Part shown: piece by piece, positions 4,848-6,695 of the stretch
Numbering within the stretch: the stretch's first letter is position 1
Layout: each line of letters starts with the position of its first letter
DNA from: Neisseriaceae bacterium
GTDB taxonomy: Bacteria; Pseudomonadota; Gammaproteobacteria; Burkholderiales; Neisseriaceae
Direction: 5' to 3'
NCBI GenBank assembly: GCA_030151665.1
Contig: JASLDB010000294.1
Coordinates: forward strand, 1 to 6,695
Length of the DNA: 6,695 nt
Made by a program: the position numbers and the translations under genes
Notes under the pieces: model-generated
What the model was told of the DNA's origin: nothing
Databases searched by the model: none
The model's input: the letters and a program-made list of their open reading frames with translations, nothing else

Positions 4848-6062
4848 ATGACCATTAAAACACCGGTTTATTTAGATAACGCAGCCACCACCAGAGTGGA
4901 CCCTCGTGTTGCAGAAAAAATGATTCCTTACCTATGTGAAGAGTATGGCAACCCTGCTAGCTCGAGCCATGTTTTTGGCTGGACAGCCGAAGAAGCAGTT
5001 GAAAATGCTCGACAAGAAATCGCCAACCTAATTCACTGTGATAGCAAAGAGGTCATTTTTACTTCTGGTGCCACTGAATCTGACAACTTGGCCATTAAAG
5101 GCGCTGCCCAGTTCTATCAAAGTAAAGGCAAGCACTTAATCACCGTTAAAACCGAACACAAAGCTGTTTTAGACACCATGCGTGAGTTAGAACGCCAAGG
5201 TTTTGAAGTGACCTATTTGGATGTACAGGACAATGGCTTGGTTGACTTAAATGTTTTAAAAAATGCCATGCGTGATGACACCATTTTGGTTTCTGTTATG
5301 TGGGTCAACAATGAAATTGGCGTTATTCAAGACATTGCCGCTATTGGTGAAATGTGCCGAGAACGCAAGATTATTTTCCATGTTGATGGCGCACAAGCAA
5401 CTGGTAAAGTGAATATTGACTTAAACGAAGTCAAAGTTGATTTATTGAGTATGTCTTGCCATAAATCATATGGTCCAAAAGGCATTGGTGCTTTGTATGT
5501 TCGCCGCAAGCCTCGCATTCGTCTTGAAGCACAAATGCACGGTGGCGGTCATGAGCGTGGCTTTAGAAGCGGCACATTAGCGACCCATCAAATCGTTGGT
5601 ATGGGTGAAGCCTACCGCTTAAGCCGTCTTGAAATGGAAAAAGACAACGCCCATGCATTGGCTTTGCGCAACCGATTTTTAGAAGGCATCAAAGGCATTG
5701 AAGAAGTCTATGTTAATGGTGACTTAGATAGTCGTGTAGCACAAAACTTAAATGTTAGCTTCAATTTTGTAGAAGGCGAAAGCTTAATCATGGCAGTCAA
5801 AGAGTTGGCAGTATCAAGCGGCTCAGCTTGTACTTCTGCTAGTTTAGAGCCTTCTTATGTATTACGTGCTTTGGGCCGTAATGATGAATTGGCACACAGC
5901 TCTTTACGCATTACCTTTGGCCGCTTTAGTACTGAAAAAGAAGTTGATTTTGCAGCAAACTTATTAAAAGAAAAAATCGGCAAATTGCGTGACTTGTCAC
6001 CACTTTGGGAAATGCACTTAGATGGCATTGATTTAGACACTGTGCAATGGGCTGCACATTAA
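4848..6062 (+). CDS. iscS: Cysteine desulfurase IscS
   Basis: This 404-residue PLP enzyme, the same length as E. coli IscS, turns L-cysteine into alanine and a protein persulfide, the sulfur donor for Fe-S clusters and for thiolated tRNA and cofactors. The PLP-binding lysine is K206 in SCHKSYGPKG; H104 (KTEHK), D180 and Q183 are the usual cofactor and catalytic partners. The mobile persulfide-carrying cysteine is C328 in SSGSACTSASLEPS. The C-terminal LSPLWEM segment that helps IscU docking is present at 383-389. Every main residue is at its E. coli position. One oddity is C204, two residues before the PLP lysine, where E. coli has glycine. The start at 4848 (MTIKTPVYLDNAATT) fits the family. 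It is the second gene of the isc operon, followed after 39 nt by iscU, with a small hairpin in the gap. Confidence 0.97.
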   Translation: MTIKTPVYLDNAATTRVDPRVAEKMIPYLCEEYGNPASSSHVFGWTAEEAVENARQEIANLIHCDSKEVIFTSGATESDNLAIKGAAQFYQSKGKHLITVKTEHKAVLDTMRELERQGFEVTYLDVQDNGLVDLNVLKNAMRDDTILVSVMWVNNEIGVIQDIAAIGEMCRERKIIFHVDGAQATGKVNIDLNEVKVDLLSMSCHKSYGPKGIGALYVRRKPRIRLEAQMHGGGHERGFRSGTLATHQIVGMGEAYRLSRLEMEKDNAHALALRNRFLEGIKGIEEVYVNGDLDSRVAQNLNVSFNFVEGESLIMAVKELAVSSGSACTSASLEPSYVLRALGRNDELAHSSLRITFGRFSTEKEVDFAANLLKEKIGKLRDLSPLWEMHLDGIDLDTVQWAAH

Positions 6063-6072
6063 CCACCACACC

Positions 6073-6086
6073 GCAGCCTTCGCTGC
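6073..6086 (+). other. Small intercistronic hairpin before iscU
   Basis: GCAGC (6073-6077) pairs with GCTGC (6082-6086) over the CTTC loop, ending 4 nt before the iscU ribosome site AGGAG (6091-6095). There is no T-tract, so it is not a terminator. It could protect the downstream mRNA or affect iscU translation; a role is inferred only. Confidence 0.4.
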
Positions 6087-6101
6087 ACATAGGAGCATAT
6101 T

Positions 6102-6488
6102 ATGGCTTATAGTGACAAAGTAATTGACCATTATGAAAACCCTCGCAATGTGGGTTCATTTGAAAAAGGTGACGACAGCGTGGGTACTGGCATGGTTGGT
6201 GCCCCTGCTTGTGGCGACGTGATGCGCCTACAAATCAAAGTGAGTGAAAATGGTGTTATTGAAGATGCCAAATTCAAAACATATGGTTGTGGCTCTGCCA
6301 TTGCCTCTTCTTCTTTGATTACCGAATGGGTTAAAGGCAAGAGTTTAGATGAAGCTTTGGCCATTAAAAACAGCGAAATTGCTGAAGAATTGGCCTTGCC
6401 ACCTGTTAAAATTCACTGCTCAATTTTGGCTGAAGATGCCATTAAAGCAGCTGTTTTGGATTACAAAAACAAACGCAATCCAGAGTAA
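6102..6488 (+). CDS. iscU: Fe-S cluster assembly scaffold IscU
   Basis: This 128-residue protein is the scaffold on which the cluster is built from IscS sulfur and iron before transfer to target proteins. The three ligand cysteines are at the E. coli positions: C37 in GAPACGD, C63 in TYGCGSA and C106 in IHCS. D39, whose change stabilises the bound cluster in homologues, and H105 are also present. LPPVK at 99-103 is the recognition motif for the chaperone HscA, so hscB and hscA are expected further downstream, outside this window. The start has AGGAG (6091-6095) at 6-nt spacing. The N-terminal MAYSDKVIDHYENPRNVG is the classic IscU opening. It is separated from iscA by 80 nt that hold a stem-loop, a longer gap than the other isc junctions here. 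Confidence 0.98.
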   Translation: MAYSDKVIDHYENPRNVGSFEKGDDSVGTGMVGAPACGDVMRLQIKVSENGVIEDAKFKTYGCGSAIASSSLITEWVKGKSLDEALAIKNSEIAEELALPPVKIHCSILAEDAIKAAVLDYKNKRNPE

Positions 6489-6496
6489 AACCACAA

Positions 6497-6535
6497 CCCC
6501 TCTTTCATGCTTATTTTTAAGAGGGGCTTGTCTTT
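6497..6535 (+). terminator. Weak intercistronic terminator or attenuator between iscU and iscA
   Basis: CCCCTCTT (6497-6504) pairs perfectly with AAGAGGGG (6519-6526) over a 14-nt loop and is followed by CTTGTCTTT, a broken T-run. This is likely a partial terminator or an mRNA-stabilising hairpin that lowers iscA and later genes relative to iscRSU. Full termination is unlikely because iscA follows with its own ribosome site and no visible promoter. Confidence 0.5.
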
Positions 6536-6568
6536 CACCCGCACTACCGTCATACAATGAGGTTTAAC

Positions 6569-6695
6569 ATGATTTCCATTTCTGAAAAAGCAGCAGCGCA
6601 CATTCAAAACTATTTGACCAAGCGTGGTAAAGGTGAAGGCATCCGTCTTGCTGTTCGTACCAGTGGCTGTTCGGGCATGGCTTATGTTTTAGAGT
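6569..6695 (+). CDS. iscA: A-type Fe-S carrier protein IscA (5' part, cut by window edge)
   Basis: The first 42 codons are present and run off the right edge; the full protein is usually about 107 residues. The visible part, MISISEKAAA through GIRLAVRTSGCSGMAYVLE, closely follows E. coli IscA (GLRLGVRTSGCSGMAYVLE). C34 corresponds to the first of the three conserved cysteines; the CGC pair would lie beyond the edge. IscA carries clusters or iron from the scaffold to target proteins, especially for [4Fe-4S] maturation. The start is set by TGAGG (6558-6562) with 6-nt spacing. The order iscR-iscS-iscU-iscA makes ErpA or SufA unlikely. It was recognised by translating by eye since the reading frame is cut short. 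Confidence 0.93.
   Translation, partial: MISISEKAAAHIQNYLTKRGKGEGIRLAVRTSGCSGMAYVLE

Overview
The window looks like an ordinary stretch of chromosome from a moderately AT-rich proteobacterium. The protein sequences point to the betaproteobacterial side, most likely Neisseriaceae. The short IscR of 149 residues, the 188-residue Dcd that begins MSIKSDKWIRRM, and the RdgC all look neisserial to me from memory; I could not run a search. The canonical Neisseria DNA uptake word GCCGTCTGAA is absent from both strands, so Neisseria itself is less likely than a relative. All confidently called genes lie on the + strand, and I see no mobile element, CRISPR array, tRNA or rRNA.

Layout. (1) Positions 1-380 hold no convincing gene. 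They contain a good extended -10 promoter, a series of small hairpins and a strong intrinsic terminator ending near 356, which together suggest a small terminated RNA of about 215 nt or an attenuated leader. (2) A YchJ-like protein with two SEC-C zinc motifs follows (441-914). (3) An rdgC-dcd pair has its own promoter and closes with a strong terminator: recombination-associated protein RdgC and dCTP deaminase. (4) A LysE/RhtB-type amino-acid exporter stands alone, with dyad symmetries around its promoter. (5) serB (phosphoserine phosphatase) follows. (6) The iron-sulfur cluster operon iscR-iscS-iscU-iscA begins right at the serB stop and runs off the right edge within iscA.

How the genes work together. 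IscS takes sulfur from cysteine and passes it to the scaffold IscU, where the cluster is built; IscA is an A-type carrier protein. IscR senses cluster supply and represses the operon. The sequence shows this circuit directly: a near-consensus type 1 IscR site (23 of 25 positions) overlaps the -35 box of the iscR promoter and the serB stop codon. SerB makes serine, the precursor of the cysteine used by IscS; whether this adjacency is functional is unknown. The main items for a second look are the unassigned structured RNA region, the hairpins between isc genes that could set protein ratios, and the dyads in front of the exporter gene.
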